From Pleurotus djamor (Eukaryota; Basidiomycota; Agaricomycetes; Agaricales; Pleurotaceae): 64,000 nt of DNA. The stretch lies in NCBI GenBank assembly GCA_029747585.1, contig JAPEVF010000017.1:27071-91070 (forward strand), read 5' to 3'. Of this stretch, positions 48,355 to 60,201 are shown one piece after another; the first letter of the stretch is position 1, and each line of letters begins with the position of its first letter. The position numbers and the translations under genes were made by a program. The notes below the pieces were generated by a model. It had not been told where the DNA came from, did not search any database, and was given only the letters and a program-made list of their open reading frames with translations.

Positions 48355-50925
48355 TCACTCGTTTATTGTCCGAACGGTGTCAAAGGATTCACGAGCAAGG
48401 TCCAAGAAACTCCCATTAGCGTTGACGCTCCGCCGTCGATCGTCAATATCCAAATCATCATCAATCTCAAGGAAGGATGGCTTTCGCATGAGCGACCGCC
48501 GCTGAAGCATCTTCTCAGCAGAGAGCGAAATGAGGCTCTTTTTGCGCGCTGGAGGTGGTGGGCGAAGGGGCTGAGTGACGGGATTGGGTGGAGGGGGTTC
48601 TGGAGGTGAGGGGAAAGGGGCGGTGGATGGTCGTGAAGGACGAGGCCGTGGAGGGGGTGGGAGGCTCGTGGTCATAGGAGGAGGCGCATTGGCCGTTGGA
48701 AAGAAAAATTGACTACGAGGGGATGCTGAGTGAGTTGGAGAAGACGGAGGAGAGACAGTCGCTTGTGAAGTCGAAGGGCGAACAGCGAGGCGAGGGATAT
48801 TAGGTGCTTTGTTAAGCATTGAAGCACTGCGAAGGGGAGAGCCAGTATGTGGTGGAAGGGTAGGAAGAAGATGAAGAGAAGTAGGAGGAGAATGAGGCAT
48901 AGAAGGGATATCATCTAAATCTGACATCGTTGTCGACATGGAGGTGAAGGAGAGACCCCTAGCGCGAACGTATGACGGTGCGGTTTCGTGTACGCTTGCT
49001 TCTATCTTGAGCAACTCTGCAGGTGACTTTATCCTCCGTGGAGTGTAGTCGGAAGTCGATGGACTGCTAGGTTCATCGATCGAACCGCTATCCAACGACG
49101 ATCTCACATTTAGAGACGGACGCGAAGACGGTCCCATGTTTGCCGACAAACTGAGGCCTTGCATCCTCTCCTGCTCCAGTGGCAGACTAAATACAGAACG
49201 GATATCATCGTCAACAGGTGTACATTGCGAGGTAGACGGCCGTCCTGATGCTGGATTGGAGAACAACCGAATCCGGCTTGGGGGAAGACCTTGTGCGCTG
49301 GCTGTCCTTTGCGTTGGAGTTGGTTGTGAGGAAAGGGCATTTAACGGTCCAAAAGACGAAGCGTGCCGGAGGGACTGAGGCAGAGGGGGAACAGGTATTC
49401 GAGGATATGAGCGCTGCTTCCGTGGAGCTTTGTCATACGGGAGATCAGTGGGAGGCCCCGAAGCCGTTGAACTTGTGCTTGTTCTCCGCCGGCTGGAAAG
49501 CGATTGCTGAGAAAGGACACGTTTCACCGTCTGGGGAGAAGTAGGCGGCGAATGGAGCGGGGGAGGATACATTGGATCCGGTCGAGGAGGAGGAATGTTT
49601 TCCCTGCTCACACGCTCTGTTGTCCGACTCCGACCGTATGGGTCGACTGATTTTTCTTCACTGGGAAGCTTCCTCGGCTTGTCTAAATTTACATCTCGAC
49701 TTGATACTGAAGAGGCGAATGATAAGCTGGAGGAGCTCGCAGAATGATCTGGAAGAATATCTGAGTCATCGTCAGCATTGTGTGGATTCGCATGTCCAGG
49801 CGGCAGCGGTAAATCCTGTGTCGGGGGTGCACTTGGGGGTCCGCCTATCCGCGGTGATGATTGCTTCCGTCGAAGAGAAGAGGCAGACGCGAATGTTGGC
49901 GACAGTCGATGTGAATTTGAGGAAGCGGGCAATGTCGAANGGTAATGGCGATGGTGATGGGTCGTCGGGATAGGGCTGAGAAGATGGCTGTCGAAGTCCT
50001 ACATCAGTAAGACCCCGAGCGCGCATAGGAGGTCGTGGGAGGGGCGACGGAGGGGGTTGACTACGCCGGTGGGGATCAACAACAATCGAAGACACAGATG
50101 TAGCAGTGGAAGGGCGCTTCCCATCTACGGAATGGGTGAGGGACTCCCAAGCAGAAGTCAATGCACTGTCCGAAGATAGCAGAGAAACCTTTCGATGCAG
50201 GCTACCCTGGGAGCGACTAAAACGGAGAATGAGACTGAGTTGGACCAGGGTCNAGAAAAAAAAGTGATCACGAACCGAGGCTTCAGCTTGGGCACTTGAG
50301 ACCGTATCGGTTCTATGCATCTGGTTGGCGAAAGCTGCTCGCCAGCAGAGGAGAAAGAAGACGAAGCATAAGACGTCCTATTAGGGCCCGTGGATTGGAA
50401 TTTCTTGGACCCATAGTCTGAGGCCGAAGAACCAGAATACACGGAGAGACGGCTGGGGTCAGGCGGTTGCGGGTCAATCTGGATGCCATGGTGTGAGGCA
50501 AACGGATCCGAGTCTGAGAGGGTGAAAAGGGATTGTCTATGATGGGGACGGGATGGAGAAGATTGGAAGGGTTCGATGGGAGTGATGGGCTCTATGGACT
50601 CGACGGGGGACTTTGTAGAAGAGACCGACTTTGAAGGGGGCCTATTGATATACGGTACCTGGCGATTGGGGGAGTCCGCAATGGGAGAAGGATTTGCGGA
50701 GGCTGGGGAAGAGGCGGACGAGAGATACGGAGGTTCCTGGATTGCCAGTGACGGATGTTTCTTGGACTTGAAACCGATGGCAGAGGCAAGCGTATTGAAT
50801 TTGGAGGCCGACTGGGACTTTGCAGCAGGCTCCTTTGGTTTTGCACTTGTGGTCGGGCTATTTTTTGGGGCCAGGGACCACCATTTGGAGGAAGCAGAAT
50901 CACGGCGAGAGGACGCTACGGCCAT
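48355..50925 (-). CDS. Ser/Pro-rich low-complexity protein of unknown function
   Basis: Two exons on the minus strand (50925-50276 and 50216-48355). Almost the whole chain is Ser/Pro/Arg-rich and probably disordered. Recognisable stretches are few: the start MAVASSRRDSASSKWWSL, PSRLSVYSGSSASDYGSKK, RRIKSPAELLKIEASVHE, and the end RKPSFLEIDDDLDIDDRRRS with SFLDLARESFDTVRTINE. The better-ordered end segment may be a conserved motif. The frame is broken only by an N at 49940. If that base is dropped, the exons sum to 836 codons plus stop, exactly in frame; if kept, they do not. So the break looks like a sequencing artefact rather than a pseudogene. No family recognised. Confidence 0.7.
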
Positions 50926-50965
50926 TTGGGATAAAAACGAGGGTGAATCAGGCAGCTAGTTGCAT

Positions 50966-51020
50966 GACGTTGACGTCGTCGCGGACGACGACGAGGACGA
51001 CGACGGAGGTGGTGGTGGTT
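50966..51020. repeat. GAC/GTG trinucleotide-like microsatellite
   Basis: GACGTCGTCGCGGACGACGA and related units, followed by GGTGGTGGTGG. It lies 41-95 bases upstream of the ATG of the Ser/Pro-rich gene, so it probably sits in its leader or promoter. The rest of 50926-51353 shows no gene. Confidence 0.6.
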
Positions 51021-51353
51021 GAGGAAAGAGAAAGTGAGACGGCGACAGTGACGGACCTGGAAACATCAAATCGTGACACAGAAACCTCTGGCTCCCTTTC
51101 ATCTCGGTTCCCACGGTCATTGTCGTGATTCCTAGTTATTGATTTCTGATTTGGCGCATCATGCATCATCTCTTCTTTTTGGGCTCCAAGCTCCAACCCT
51201 TACCTGACACTCGACAACCAAGGCCGGCCGAACGCTCGCAGGCGCAAAGTGCATAAATTAGAGCTCTACCGTATAGCAACAACCGTAGAGAAAGTTGGAC
51301 AGAAAGGGTAAACAAAACCAAGGGNAAAAAACATGTCTGAACGGATACACAGA

Positions 51354-52263
51354 TCATCCCCACACATCTGCATCATTTGACTTGGGCATAGGCGAATATC
51401 TCCTCGTGTTTTCCCCGTTCGGGCGCTGCTCTGATCCTGCATCAAACAACACAGGGTTTCTTACCAGTGGTCGCGATGCCTCCCCGTCCTCGTCCTCATG
51501 ATCACTATCAATGTCCAGGTCCAGGCTATAACCAGCTCGTCTCGCCGCATTGATGTCTATGGGCTTCGGGCGGGAAAATATGGACTGCCCAGATCTACAT
51601 CATTCATCAAGGATCAGCATCATTTTTAAGCGCAGCCTGTTTCGTACGTACTGTCGCATAACGGCCGCCAATCGTCCAAACTGAAGCACGTTACGTGCAA
51701 CCAGCAGCAACGTGTCAAATATTTCTTCTTCCTTACTTCCCGCCCCACATTGGGCGAAAGTCAAAACTATCAACGTGAGCGCGCAGAACATGGTGAGAAT
51801 CAGATCCACCACATTGAATGGTGATTTCCAAAATTGCTATTCCATTGATGAGTCAGGTGGGCATTTAGACTCGGTGTACACCATGAGGGCGTACTCACCT
51901 TTCCAAATGCAACAAACCTAATTCCGACCTCCAAAATCATCGCCGTATTGATGATGAGTTCGAGGATATAGAACGCCAGACCCGGACACCCATCCACCAG
52001 ACTCAGCACGACGGTTGTCACAGACAAAGCTGCCATTCCGAGATAGAGAAATATGTACGTCCGTGAGTGGACAAATCGATTGGCGAGACCTCTCGTTATT
52101 TCGCTGCGAGTCATGGCGTATATCGAGCGAGTTGGCCTGTAGCGAGCTCTAACGTCATGGATGCGTTTGAGTCGAGTACCACTTACATTGACTGAGCCCC
52201 GCCATTGAGAGGTTCCGCATCGCCGTATTCCGGGTCACTCGAGGTGTAGGAACCAGGCGGCAT
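51354..52263 (-). CDS. Four-helix membrane protein resembling a lone voltage-sensor domain
   Basis: Four exons on the minus strand (52263-52187, 52136-51899, 51836-51652, 51594-51354) give 246 residues. Order seen: S1-like helix (TYIFLYLGMAALSVTTVVLS), S2-like helix (FYILELIINTAMILEVGIRF), S3-like helix with the typical NVVD start (WKSPFNVVDLILTMFCALT), an acidic loop (GSKEEEIFD), and an S4-like helix with spaced arginines (LLLVARNVLQFGRLAAVMRQ). The C-terminal tail is soluble and acidic (LDIDSDHEDEDGEA). No pore helix pair follows, so it is not a complete ion channel. The fold assignment rests on pattern, as in Ion_trans-family hits; the function is unknown. Start and all three introns fit in phase. 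Confidence 0.8.
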
Positions 52264-52453
52264 GGCGCAAGTGTGTTATAGTCGTTTAGGAAACTGCAGG
52301 CAACGTCACGGCTCAGCTGGTGCGCAAGCCGCCGCCACACAACTGCAAACAACATCCTGGATCTCACATTCCCACCTTCGCGAANGTGGTAACCTTCCAA
52401 CCTTCCATATACTCGATGTACCCTTCGATTTCCCTCCTTATCTACGACGCATG

Positions 52454-52462
52454 TATTTAAAG
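52454..52462 (+). promoter_or_regulatory. TATA-like box before amidase A
   Basis: TATTTAAAG lies about 60 bases before the ATG at 52523, at a spacing similar to the TATA box of the AhpC/TSA-like copy A. Confidence 0.4.
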
Positions 52463-52522
52463 TGAAGCGTAACAAGTTTCTTTTCAAATTACCTGCTCAG
52501 GAACCCACTTCGTCTACTCATT

Positions 52523-54799
52523 ATGTCGGACACGGTCTCCACCACTACCTGGCAGTCCCTGGTTGCAGACAAACAACGCCGACAGCAAGCATCGATACCG
52601 AAGGCATGGCTAATAAACGTCCCTGACACGAGAGTGGCTCCAGACATTACCAAAGTGCCTGATACCTGCGGCATCCTTACGTCCAAGGAAGTTGAGATCA
52701 CCAACGCTAACGTGGAGATATTGCTACCAAGGCTCGCGTCTGGTTCATGGACAGCAGTGGAGGTCACCACGGCCTTCTACAAGAGGGCGATCATCGCCCA
52801 TCAGCTGGTGAGCCCGAGATCCGCTCGCGTTATTTGTCGCAAGGGTACAACTATCTCTAGACAAATTGTCTCACCGAGATTTTCGTTGAGAAAGCCCTTG
52901 CCAGGGCAACTGAACTCGACGATCACCTCAAGGCAACAGGAAAGGTAGTCGGTCCCTTGCACGGTCTCCCTATCTCCTTGAAAGATCAGGTCAATATCGA
53001 GGGGGTAGAGTCATGCATGGGTGAGTGCATGAATGATGTCGTCATGTGTCGTGTGCCTCACCCAAAACTAGGTTATGTTTCCTGGCTTGGGAAGCATGCA
53101 CAGAAAAATGCGGTTTTGGTTGATATCTTGCTTGCTCAGGGAGCGGTACCCCTGGTCAAGACCAATGTTCCTCAAACACTTATGGTATGTATTGAGCAGT
53201 CCATCCAGCGCTACCTCGCACAGCTGAGATGCGAATGCTAGTGGGCAGAGACCTTTAATCATGTCTTTGGACGTACCTTGAACCCTCACAACCGTAACTT
53301 GACCAGCGGGGGCTCCTCAGGAGGCGAGGGGGCTCTCGTAGGTGAGTTCCTTCTTTTCCTAGGCGGGAGCGTCCGACTTACGCATGTTGTTTATTCACTT
53401 CAGCGTTGAAAGGAAGTGCTATCGGTAGTTATCCTCTTTACTTAAACATTGAAACCTATCCTCAATCGGCATTCACATTGCAGGCGTTGGTTCTGACATT
53501 GGAGGGTAGACCTCCCCTCCCTTTCGTCCCTGATTCTGATATTGACGTTCTCCTCACCTATGTAGTTCCATCAGAATCCCTTCTGCACTGTGTGGTGTAT
53601 ACGGTCTTCGTCCCTCTTGTGGTCGAATACCGTACGCCGGTTGTGTTAACTCAATGGAGGGCCAAGACTCTGCGCCCTCTGTCCTTGGACCTATGTCAAA
53701 TAGTATTGCTGGACTTAAACTATTCACGAAGGCAGTTATTGATCAGCAGCCCTGGTTGAAAGACCCACTCGTGGTTCGGAAACGCTGGAGTCAGGAAGAA
53801 CACGATCTCGTCGAACATGGCTATGGAAAATCCCTATGCTTTGCCACTCTCTGGAACGATGGTCTCGTCACCCCTCATCCGCCAATTCTTCGAGGATTGG
53901 CTATGGTAAAAGATGCGCTGGTCAGTGCAGGTCACCAAGGTCAGTTCCCTTCTATGGCCTAATGCACTTACATCTCATGCTCGATCCGTAGTCATCGACT
54001 GGCAGCCTCCAGTGAAGCACGGGGAGATTTGTGAAACCATCGTAAGTCAGCTGATACGGCGATATCTCATGTTCTCATGCTCTACTGCGTGGATAGAGAG
54101 CCATATGGGATGCTGGCGCTCAGGCAGATTATGCTTCCGCTACTGCCCCTACTGGCGAGCCTATCATAGCCACCATGAGTCCGGACCAAAATGAATCCGC
54201 CTTGAAAGCCTCATTCCGTCCTTCTGGTGACGCCAAAGCAACTGTAAACGATCTCTGGCAAACGCAGCGACGCAGGCGCGAGCTTCGCGAAGCCTACCTG
54301 GCTCACTGGCAACAAACTATAAATGTGACCGGAACTGGACGCCCAGTCGATGCAATTATATCCCCTGTGGCTCCCTTCACGGCACCTCCTCACGGGAAGT
54401 ATACGTAAGAACCTTAGCGTCGTTACCTGAGGTCACCTGCTGATGTCTTACCCAGGAACGCGAACTATACGATGGTGTGGAATGCCATGGACTACTCGGC
54501 TATCGTCGTACCCGTGTGTAAGGCAGACCCAACCATCGACATCAAGAAGCCACTCGACCGTTTCCTGAGCGAACAAGATAAGGAGAATTACGACTTGTGT
54601 ATGGACTGCGTATCTTGAGATTTTCCCCGCATCTGCTAATTATATCACATTTTCAGATGTCCCGGAAGTATTTTCAAACGGTCCTGTTTCAGTCCAAATT
54701 GTTGGTCGCACTTTGGAGGAAGAAGCGGTCATTGCGATGGGAGAAATCGTGGACGATGCTTTGAAGGCGGCAAAAGTCAAAGTACCAGCCAAAATGTAG
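52523..54799 (+). CDS. Amidase-signature hydrolase, tandem copy A
   Basis: Enzyme of the amidase signature family, which hydrolyses amide bonds. The exact substrate is unknown; fungal relatives are annotated as acetamidases. Eleven exons. The catalytic set is present: Lys in GLPISLKDQ, cis-Ser in TSGGSSGGEGA, and nucleophile Ser in IGGSIRIPS. Other family blocks are EVTTAFYKRAIIA, GAVPLVKTNVPQT, CGVYGLRP, DLWQTQRRRRELREAYLAHW and TGTGRPVDAIISPVAPF. The end is ENYDLYVPEVFSNGPVSVQI, then VGRTLEEEAVIAMGEIVDDA. Two very small exons (about 23 and 25 bases) carry ALKGSAI and GVGSDIGG. All junctions keep the frame, so it looks intact. Copy B starts 158 bases downstream. Confidence 0.92.
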
Positions 54800-54956
54800 A
54801 CGATCCATCCTCATGTAAATAGAGGGGTCTTTACGATTCTCACAGGGTAAGTCACAAGCAGAGGTCAGGGAACATCATTGGAGTATGATTCCGGATTTTA
54901 TTGAAATACCGTGTCAACAACTTGTGTCTGCATAATCTCTCAAGATCTCAACGACC

Positions 54957-57218
54957 ATGACCACCCAGTGGCGACAGCTCGCCGCGGACAAGAAGCAGAG
55001 GCAACAAGCGTCAATTCCCCCAAACTGGTTGCTCACGACACCGGTTCCGAAGACGTTGCTAGACGTCACCAAGGTTCCCGAGTCTTGCGGCATCCTCACC
55101 GCGAAGGAACTTCAGATCACGAACACTAATGTTGAAGTACTTCTGCCTCAGTTGGCTTCCGGAAAGTGGACTTCCGTAGAAGTCACGACTGCATTCTATA
55201 AGCGAGCTATCATCGCGCAGCAAGTGGTAAGTTTCGACGATCCCGGTATAAGCGTTCTTAAAGCTTAATCAACGTCTATGTATGAACGCTGATCATTCGG
55301 ACGTAGACCAACTGCCTCACCGAGATATTCGTCGAGAAAGCTCTTTCCAGAGCAGCTGAGCTTGACGAATACCTACGAAAGAGGGGCAAACCGATAGGTC
55401 CCCTTCACGGTTTACCCATCTCCATAAAGGACCAGATCAACATAGCTGGTCTCGAATCTTCCATTGGTAAAGTATGTTTGCGCTACGAATGTCGCTGGAG
55501 ATTGACCGAGCCTAGGTTTCACTGCCTACCTCGGTGACTATGCAACGAAGAATGCTCCGATAATTGAGATATTATTGGAGCTGGGTGCTGTTCCTTTCGT
55601 CAAGACCAACATTCCGCAAACACTCGTGGTAAGTGGAACGTATTCTCGGGGGTGAATCACTTCTCAAGATGAATGGAAACAGTGGGCTGAAACTTTCAAC
55701 TACGTCTTCGGGAGAACTGTGAACCCATACAATCGTAACTTGACCAGCGGTGGCTCGTCAGGCGGTGAAGGTGCTCTCATTGGTGCGTACATCTCGTTCT
55801 GCTGCACCGTTCGTTGGGCTGATGCCTCGTCCAGCAATGAGAGGGAGTCCCTTGGGTATGCTTCCGCTAATTTTCACGAGCTACGATCTAACTGACCACT
55901 TCCCATGTAGGTGTTGGGTCTGATATTGGAGGGTAATAGTTGTGATAATCTTTTGAAGTGCATGTTTGCTAACCGTCGGACAGTTCGGTTCGCATTCCAG
56001 CAGGGTTCTGTGGTCTTTATGGCCTTCGTCCATCATACCACCGTATACCAATAGGAGGTTGCCGTGGTGTGATGGAAGGGCAAGAATCAGTGGTCCCCGT
56101 CCTTGGTCCATTAAGTAACAGCTTGGCTGGTGTCAGGATCTTCACGGAGTCGATAATAACCCACCAGCCATGGCTCAAAGACCCCAGCGTCTTACGGAAG
56201 CGATGGAGTGAGGAAGAATACTGCCTGGTCGACCACGGTTTTGGAAAGTCCTTGTGCTTTGCTGTCCTTTGGGATGATGGGATTGTCGTGCCTCACCCAC
56301 CAATAACTCGGGGTTTGGAAATGACCAAGAAGGCTTTGATCGCTGCTGGCCACAAAGGTAAGAAGGCCTAGTTCGAGCGCCATGCTAAAACTGACGTACC
56401 GACCCCTAGTTATCGACTGGAAGCCCCTCAAACACGCTGAAATATGCCAGAACGTCGTAAGCCACCCTATCATTCTGGATAGTATTCCCTTTTAATTCCA
56501 AGACAGAGTAACGTATGGCGAGCAGGCGCGTCTGCCGACTTCGTAACGCATACAGCAAAAACCGGAGAGCCCATCCTTTCAAGCATGGATCCAGAACACA
56601 CCGACCCAGACAAACCCCCTACGCGCGAGAGGAAGGTCAAGGTTATCCCCGCGTACGACCTATGGCAAACCCATAAACAAAAACGGGAGTTACGTGAGGA
56701 ATATTTCGCTCACTGGCAAAGTACCGTCTCTTCCACTGGGACCGGAAGACCTGTTGATGCAATCATCTGTCCTGTGGCGCCCTACGCCGCGCTGCCTCAT
56801 GGCAAGAACAAGTACGAACATTTCGCCACATCTCGATGCCCCAATGATATTGATAGCACTACTCGGTCGCAGGTTCGGTGATTACACTCTTGTGTGGAAT
56901 TCGTTAGACTATACATCCCTGGTCATCCCTGTGACGAAGGTCGACCCATCCGTCGATGTCAAGAAACCAGCACACCAGTTTTTGGGAAAAAGGGACCGAG
57001 AGAATTATGACATCTGTGCGTTATCGTTGATTGAATCGTATGGAATCACGGATGCTGATCGGATCGCACTTCCAGACAACCCCACAACATTTGCAAACGC
57101 TCCGATAGCGATACAGGTGGTTGGCCGCACCCTTGAGGAAGAAGCTGTCCTTGCCATGGGGGAGATTGTGGATAACGCCGTGAGGTCACTTAAAGATAGC
57201 TGCCCGGCGAAGCTATGA
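54957..57218 (+). CDS. Amidase-signature hydrolase, tandem copy B
   Basis: Paralogue of amidase A with the same number and order of introns (eleven exons). The catalytic residues are present: Lys in GLPISIKDQ, cis-Ser in TSGGSSGGEGA and nucleophile Ser in IGGSVRIPA. Matching blocks: SVEVTTAFYKRAIIA, GAVPFVKTNIPQT, CGLYGLRPSYHRIPI, DLWQTHKQKRELREEYFAHW, TGTGRPVDAIICPVAPY and VGRTLEEEAVLAMGEIVDNA. The region between the GG-SVRIPA block and the C-terminal part differs more, so the pair may differ in substrate; that is inference. The start MTTQWRQLAADKKQ aligns with copy A. The gene appears complete. Confidence 0.92.
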
Positions 57219-57340
57219 GTACAGTGGATGCAAAGGGTTACAATAAGTCAATGGTGTTCATGTTGTAGACGCTAGAACGTCTTGATAAGTAAAAGTCGAG
57301 CAATAAAATGAAGGACCTGCCTCAAAAATGCAAGGATGGA

Positions 57341-58825
57341 TTACGACAGTGTCAAACCGCCGACAGCCTCTCCAGCTCCTTCAATCTCCCTCTCCTCCCC
57401 TTCCAGACGTTTACGCGGTACCGGCCGCAGGATAGGGCTAGCAAGCCCCATAGTAGCTCGAAGTGTTGGGCTGGAGGTAAGGCTCATCGGTCTTGGAAAC
57501 GTGGAACCATAAGACCCAGCAATGGTGGGTGAGGACGCGGCCGAACTAACAGCAGAAGGGGGTATTGATATGGGAATAGCTATCGGCAGTCGAGTTCCCG
57601 GGCGACTACTGAGTGGTGATCCAATTCCACCGTGCTCTCTGAGGTGAGACAGAGAAGGCGATACAGCTCGTCGTTTGGCAGACGTAGGGTACGGGTCGAA
57701 GCGATCATCGATAGAGACTGTATTTGCATTGAGCCAAATCAAGTCTTTGCAGGGATGTAAAAACTCACATTTGCGCTTGTTAGTTCTGCCGCTACTACTT
57801 GTAGGTGGGGGTGTATAGCGCCATTGGCTATTGGAGAATGAAGGGGAGGCCATAGGCTGAAGAGGACAGTTAGAAACACTACGTACGACTAAGAACGAGG
57901 AGGCCTTACAAAGTCAATATCCATTGCGAGGTTGTTCGGGCTTTCTGATAACGGTATGTCATCCCCATTGACACTCCCTGCTATACTGGTAGATGGCGTG
58001 AAGGTTCGGTTGATGGTGATTGGTTCAGAACTACTTGGCGGGATAAAGGTAGAAGTATGGTCTTCATTGTCGTCCTCGTCGTCACTCTCAGGCTCATTCG
58101 GTATGTCATCGTCAACGGCTTCCTCGGGATATCTACCACGATCTAGAGCCGTCCTAGGAGTGCGTGGTTGGGTTGGTAACTCTGAGGAGGACGTGACAAG
58201 GCGCTGAAATGCAGCCTCAGACTGAACTTCGGATTCAATGGGCCGAGATTCTTCCCGTATCCTCAATATGCGAGGTTGCTTTAACTAACGATCGATATCA
58301 ATGNAAACGTTAGCTTCCACGCAAAAAGGAAAATGTGTGCTTGCTCACAGGAAATGAGAGCCGACGGTGGTGATTGCGTATGGGATGGTCTGATTGGGTG
58401 TCCATAGCCGACGAATTCTTTCTTGGCGGAGTGGCTGGGTGCTTCATGCGTTTCCGAGCGGATGACGAGGATTCACCTTCGTCAGGACCACCGAGTGGAG
58501 GGGTTGTATTCTCAGAGCTACTTGACGGTGAGCTGTCAGTGTGCATGCGCTCTCTGTCGCTCTCGCCGTCTTCTTGCATGGCACTCTGGGTCAATCGTCT
58601 GCGATTAGGAGGTCGCAGAGTGAAAGAGGAAGCTAACGGGCTATGGAGACGGCCATCAGAGAAATATCCACCCTTTGTGGAGAGTAGGCTTGGTCGACGG
58701 AGCCGCTGTAGCAGAGGCGGGATTTCATCTAAAGGTGAAGGGGAGGCTATGGGGCTGAAGGGAGTAGATGGGAGGGCAAAGTCCGTCGAGGACGTTGGTA
58801 AAGATGGTCGAGAAGCTTTGGGCAT
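57341..58825 (-). CDS. Orphan Ser/Pro-rich protein, probably nuclear
   Basis: Four exons on the minus strand (58825-58349, 58284-57910, 57856-57769, 57717-57341) give 438 residues. The chain is Ser/Pro/Arg-rich with an acidic run (DDDIPNEPESDDEDDNED) and basic clusters (ARKRMKHPATPPRK; GRTNKRK). One block looks conserved in style: FSIDDRFDPYPTSAKRRAVS. The basic clusters suggest nuclear location, which is inference. No enzyme motif is seen. The start (MPKASRPSL) is 42 bases from the left end of the Harbinger transposon. A TATTATATGG string lies in this remaining upstream piece, so the element has displaced everything further upstream. Confidence 0.72.
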
Positions 58826-58864
58826 TGCGTAGAACACTGGCCATATAATACGTTGGGGGTGAAG

Positions 58865-58867
58865 TAA
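58865..58867. other. Target-site duplication TAA, left
   Basis: TAA directly precedes the left inverted repeat and matches the TAA at 61664-61666. Confidence 0.85.
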
Positions 58868-58952
58868 GAGTCCGTTCGGGAGCAAGGCGCTTCGCGTAAC
58901 GCCGGTCTTAGCATAGTGCCAAATTTCCGTAAATAGTAATTGAGCCTTGTGC
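58868..58952 (+). repeat. Left terminal inverted repeat of Harbinger element
   Basis: 85 bases from GAGTCCGTTCGGGAGC to GAGCCTTGTGC, identical to the reverse complement of 61579-61663. The two ends diverge immediately inside. Confidence 0.95.
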
Positions 58953-59001
58953 CCACGACGTCACAACAAACGCGTCTGACTACCTACGTCCTCTCCTCGT
59001 G

Positions 59002-60175
59002 ATGGCTCCGCGTGGCACCAAGAAAAACAAAGCACCAGCTGCCGATCAGTCCCCGAAGGTTCCTCGAGCCTATTGGACTATCATACAAACCAAAATCCTC
59101 CTTGACCATCTCGTCGAAAACAAGGCTGCCGCTGGCGATGGGGCTAATTTTACCAAGACAACCTGGACCGCCGCCGCTATCAAAGCAAATGTGAAGCACA
59201 AAAGTGGTCCGCGCAAAACTGCAGACATGTGCAGGGGCAAATATAAGACTGTGAGTCCAGAATTTTGTGTCTATGGGATCAGAGACTCAGCGTGACTTTC
59301 TTAGCTCAAGACTACTTTCGAGGTGGTTGACAAGCTTCGTAACAACTCAGGGTGGTCATGGGATGATGAAAAGGGAGCCGATATCACACCGGAGAAGGAA
59401 GGGATGTGGAACGACTATGTAGAGATGAACCCCGGTGCTTCCTCATTTGCGAAGAAAGGGTGGCCCTACCTTCAGTATTTCGACGCGTTCATGCCATCAA
59501 GGGCCAAGGGTAAATATGTTTTCCATGCATCACAGGCTCTCCCCTCCGATCAACCTTCTTCCGAGCCACCCGCTGATGATGCAGACGTCGCGGATCCATC
59601 TATGGGACATGATACACCAAGCCCAGAGGAACCAAATGAAGAGGATGCTCCCAACGAGCCAAGTAATACCCCAGATGCTGCCGTATCTTCACCGTCCCCC
59701 GAAAGTCATGGTGCCGATAGTGAGAGCACTGAGCCTGCCACTACCAATTTGGACACTACACCAATATTCAAAGTGAGTTATCATCTTCCTTGACATTCGG
59801 ACCGTGATTGACTAGGTATATTGTAGGCATCAGCATCTCGCAAACGAGTTTCAGCGATTCCAACGCCCTCAACGGTTGAAAAAAAAGCCTCGTACCTTTC
59901 ATCCAATTCACGGCCTCACCGCATCCATGGACAAGTTCTCTGCTACAATGGATCGATGCTTTGCTCCTTCCTCCAGCGAGGAGGCTACACCAACTCGTCG
60001 GCGAAAGGCTGTCATGCATGCGCAGGAGGTTGAGACTGATCTCTCTGATAATGAGTTGGTGGACTTTATTTCAATTCTTGAGAAGGATAAAAATGCGATG
60101 GATACATATATGGGCCTGACTAGAGAAGGGGTGCGTAAGAAGTGGGTGCAAAATAAGTTGTCTAGTCTCTCGTAA
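59002..60175 (+). CDS. Harbinger element MYB/SANT-like DNA-binding protein
   Basis: Accessory gene of the transposon; in Harbinger elements this partner binds element ends and helps nuclear entry of the nuclease. Three exons (59002-59250, 59305-59772, 59834-60175) give 352 residues. The N-terminal trihelix/MYB-like region reads PRAYWTIIQTKILLDHLVENK, then WTAAAIKANVKHKSGPRKTA and MCRGKYKTLKTTFEVVDKLR with NNSGWSWDDEKGADI. An acidic Pro/Glu middle and a basic C-terminal part follow (NEFQRFQRPQRLKKKPRTFH; NELVDFISILEKDKNAMDTYM). The final exon uses the acceptor ending at 59833; an acceptor seven bases earlier would shift the frame at a run of eight A. Intact. Confidence 0.85.
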
Positions 60176-60201
60176 TTCTCCCCTCAGAGTCCCATTTTAC
60201 T

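Noticed and set aside
59881..59886. Apparent frameshift at a run of eight A in the Harbinger MYB-like gene
   Set aside because: Using the acceptor that ends at 59833 instead of 59826 puts the whole last exon in frame, so no mutation is needed.
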